From JBFJWU01 sp041623475 [NCBI: bacterium] (GTDB lineage Bacteria > J088): DNA of 7,141 nucleotides. A program made the translations under genes and the position numbers. Location: the NCBI GenBank assembly GCA_041623475.1, contig JBFJWU010000179.1:1-7141 (forward strand), in the 5' to 3' direction. Of this stretch, positions 5,603-7,141 are shown one piece after another (position 1 is the first letter of the stretch; every line of letters begins with the position of its first letter). The notes beneath the pieces were generated by a model that was not told where the DNA came from, did no database searches, and saw only the letters and a program-made list of their open reading frames with translations.

Positions 5603-7027
5603 TCACTTGTTGCTCACCCATGATGAAAACCCGTCGTACAATTTTTCGACTTGTCGGTCATTTTCCGCTTCAACGTAAACCCGCAGGATTGGTTCCGTTC
5701 CGCTGGCACGGACCAGCAGCCAGGCGTCGTTATCAAACAGGAATTTGTTGCCGTCGAGGCGGTCAATCCTGACGATGTCGCGATTCGCCAGTTCAGTCGG
5801 AGGGCACTTTTTCAAGCGCCCAAGGATCGACTCTTTGTCGCTCGCGGGGATGTGCAGGTCCCAACGCCGGTATACGGAACGGCCGTATTGTTTGTACAGG
5901 GCGTTCAGCTGGGTGTGCAACGGTTTGCGATTCTGGATGATCATCTCTCGCAGAATGACCCCGCAGAGAATCCCGTCACGCTCAGGAAGAAACTCGGTGA
6001 CGGCGATTCCGCCACTCTCTTCGCCTCCCAGCAAGACCCCGCCGGACAGCATCTCGCCGACAATGTGCTTGAATCCGACCGGTGTCGTGACGACTTTCAA
6101 TCCCCTGTCCTCTGCAACCTTGCGAACCAGTTCTGATGTCGCGAAGTTCCGGACAATCGCACCCTTTTTCCCCATCCTGTCCACCAGAAAGGTCGTCATC
6201 AGTGCCATGATTTCGTGGGGATAGACGAACTGCCCGCGGGCGTCACATGCTGCAACTCGATCAGCGTCACCGTCAGTGGCAATACCCATTCGCGCATCCG
6301 TTGACTTGACAGCCCGGCACATGCCACGCAGGCGCGGCTCGACGGGCTCCGGTCCATCGCCGCCAAAGCCGGGGTTTTCGGCGCTTCGCAGTTGTTTTAC
6401 CGCAGCGCCCGTTCCCGCCAGCGCCCGTTTCAGCAGGCCTCGTCCGCTGCCGAACATGGCATCGTGGACGATCATATCCCTACCCGGCGACGGCTGAATG
6501 AAGGACCGCAGTCGGGCCAGATGTTCATCGTTCAGATCGGCGACTTCGATTCCCGAGTCCGGGCTGGCAGGCAACCGGACAGGCCTGGCGGCAGGTTGCC
6601 GTTTGACCGTGTCCAGTTTTCGTCCCAATTCATTGATCCATTTTGGCTGGGCGCTGCCGCCGTAATCACCCTTGATCTTAAATCCAAGGTACTCCGGAGG
6701 ATTATGGCTGGCAGTGATCATGATCCCGGCGGCACCGGAACGCCCGACAATAGCGGCGCAAATCCCGGGCGTTGCCGTTGGACCGTCTGAAAGGACGACA
6801 TCGTAGCCAGCTTTGTTGAGCATGTTCGCTGCCAGGCAGGCGAATCGCCGGGCCTGAAAGCGCGTGTCATGGGCAACCAGTACTGGTTCGTTTCCCTTCA
6901 GAGCCTTTTTCATCCGGGAGGTCTGCATCAATGCCTTGACCACCGATGCAAACCGATCGGATGTAAACCCTTCGCCAAGGATGGCCCGCCAGCCATCGGT
7001 TCCAAATACGACTTCGGGATAGCTCAC
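5603..7027 (-). CDS. Phosphoglucomutase/phosphomannomutase family protein (alpha-D-phosphohexomutase)
   Basis: This 474-residue cytosolic enzyme interconverts hexose 1- and 6-phosphates through a phosphoserine, linking glycolysis with glycogen, nucleotide-sugar and polysaccharide synthesis. All four domain signatures are present. The N-terminal FGTDGWR (8-14) is followed by the phosphoserine loop ITASHNPPE (104-112, nucleophile S107). The metal loop is DGDADR (252-257; D252, D254, D256). The sugar-specificity loop is GEESGG (335-340), and the phosphate-binding loop is RASGTEP (440-446). GEESGG is typical of phosphogluco/mannomutases, whereas GlmM usually has GEQSGH, so a phosphoglucosamine mutase is less likely. 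Glucose versus mannose preference cannot be read from sequence. The start is GTG, supported by AAGGAG at 7037-7042, 9 bases upstream, and by the family N-terminus beginning right after it. The SDR gene follows 18 bases downstream. A terminator lies just upstream. Confidence 0.95.
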   Translation of the reverse strand: MSYPEVVFGTDGWRAILGEGFTSDRFASVVKALMQTSRMKKALKGNEPVLVAHDTRFQARRFACLAANMLNKAGYDVVLSDGPTATPGICAAIVGRSGAAGIMITASHNPPEYLGFKIKGDYGGSAQPKWINELGRKLDTVKRQPAARPVRLPASPDSGIEVADLNDEHLARLRSFIQPSPGRDMIVHDAMFGSGRGLLKRALAGTGAAVKQLRSAENPGFGGDGPEPVEPRLRGMCRAVKSTDARMGIATDGDADRVAACDARGQFVYPHEIMALMTTFLVDRMGKKGAIVRNFATSELVRKVAEDRGLKVVTTPVGFKHIVGEMLSGGVLLGGEESGGIAVTEFLPERDGILCGVILREMIIQNRKPLHTQLNALYKQYGRSVYRRWDLHIPASDKESILGRLKKCPPTELANRDIVRIDRLDGNKFLFDNDAWLLVRASGTEPILRVYVEAENDRQVEKLYDGFSSWVSNK

Positions 7028-7036
7028 CAGCGTGTG

Positions 7037-7042
7037 CTCCTT
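7037..7042 (-). promoter_or_regulatory. Ribosome-binding site fixing the GTG start of the phosphohexomutase
   Basis: AAGGAG on the minus strand sits 9 bases before GTG at 7025-7027. No ATG lies nearby in frame, so this site decides the start. Confidence 0.75.
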
Positions 7043-7054
7043 GTTGATGGGTTC

Positions 7055-7087
7055 GAAAACGAAAAACGCGCCCCGAGCAGGGCGCGT
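7055..7087 (-). terminator. Rho-independent terminator (minus strand) just upstream of the phosphohexomutase
   Basis: ACGCGCCC (7066-7073) and GGGCGCGT (7080-7087) form a perfect 8-bp GC-rich stem with a 6-base loop. Read on the minus strand, the stem runs straight into TTTTTCGTTTTC. There is no T-run on the + side, so it acts only for minus-strand transcripts. Its natural role is to end transcription of a gene lying beyond the right edge. Because it is only 39 bases from the phosphohexomutase start, it might instead work as a leader attenuator for that gene. Confidence 0.8.
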
Positions 7088-7141
7088 CTGAAAAATTCAA
7101 AAACAGTCACAATCCGGATTTTACGTGAATCTGGGTAGCTC
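7088..7141 (-). other. Right-edge stretch, probably the 3' end of an unseen minus-strand gene
   Basis: The terminator at 7055-7087 implies a transcript arriving from the right. Two minus-strand frames entering from the edge end soon. One reads ELPRFT and stops at TAA (7121-7123), 33 bases before the terminator stem. The other reads ATQIHVKSGL and stops at TGA (7107-7109), 19 bases before it. Either could be the C-terminus of the upstream gene; I cannot choose, nor name the protein. AATCCGGATT (7111-7120) is a perfect 10-base palindrome of unknown meaning. Confidence 0.35.

Noticed and set aside
5651-6224. Two long + strand frames (159-161 codons) antisense to the phosphohexomutase
   Set aside because: The minus strand there encodes an intact enzyme with all catalytic motifs. 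The antisense translations show no domain or initiation signal.
6867-7100. A 77-codon minus-strand frame overlapping the mutase N-terminus
   Set aside because: It is out of frame with the mutase, whose GTG has a strong ribosome-binding site and starts the family N-terminal motif. The product resembles a shadow translation.
1-7141. CRISPR, toxin-antitoxin, defence or mobile-element content
   Set aside because: No regularly spaced repeats, transposase or integrase motifs, terminal inverted repeats or tRNA-flanked attachment sites were seen. All genes fit chromosomal housekeeping or envelope roles.

Overview
The window looks like ordinary chromosome from a diderm (Gram-negative) bacterium of moderately high GC content. 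Two secreted beta-barrel-like proteins and a lipobox lipoprotein imply an outer membrane. The genes do not fix a phylum, and I do not name one. Apart from a 5'-truncated tRNA methyltransferase at the left edge (+ strand), every gene lies on the minus strand, so the natural reading direction is right to left. No transposon, CRISPR array, rRNA or tRNA gene, or prophage signature was seen. No gap between genes exceeds about 140 bases.

Right to left, the layout is as follows. (1) At 7028-7141 lie a rho-independent terminator and probably the last codons of an unseen minus-strand gene. (2) A phosphoglucomutase/phosphomannomutase-family enzyme (5603-7027) is followed 18 bases later by a TIGR01777-type NAD(P)-dependent epimerase-like protein (4643-5584). 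(3) A 141-base gap carries a plausible sigma70-type promoter. It precedes a 67-residue lipoprotein (4298-4501), which is followed 2 bases later by a diacylglycerol/lipid kinase-family protein (3357-4295). (4) After a 96-base gap comes a tightly packed four-gene run (190-3260): a PilZ-domain protein, an outer-membrane beta-barrel protein, a small-type transaldolase, and a second outer-membrane protein with a long acidic, proline-rich tail. Junctions there are a stop/start overlap, 4 bases and 2 bases. (5) That run ends tail-to-tail with the tRNA methyltransferase, the two stop codons being 6 bases apart.

Functionally, most of the region is central sugar-phosphate metabolism (phosphohexomutase, transaldolase) plus envelope genes (two outer-membrane proteins, a lipoprotein, a lipid kinase) and one probable c-di-GMP receptor. 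The least expected feature is the four-gene run. It places a cytosolic transaldolase between two envelope proteins behind a PilZ protein, with spacing that suggests cotranscription and partly coupled translation. I see no clear evidence of a wholly new system. The PilZ-OMP-Tal-OMP arrangement, the tailed barrel and the lipoprotein-kinase pair are the parts worth following up.
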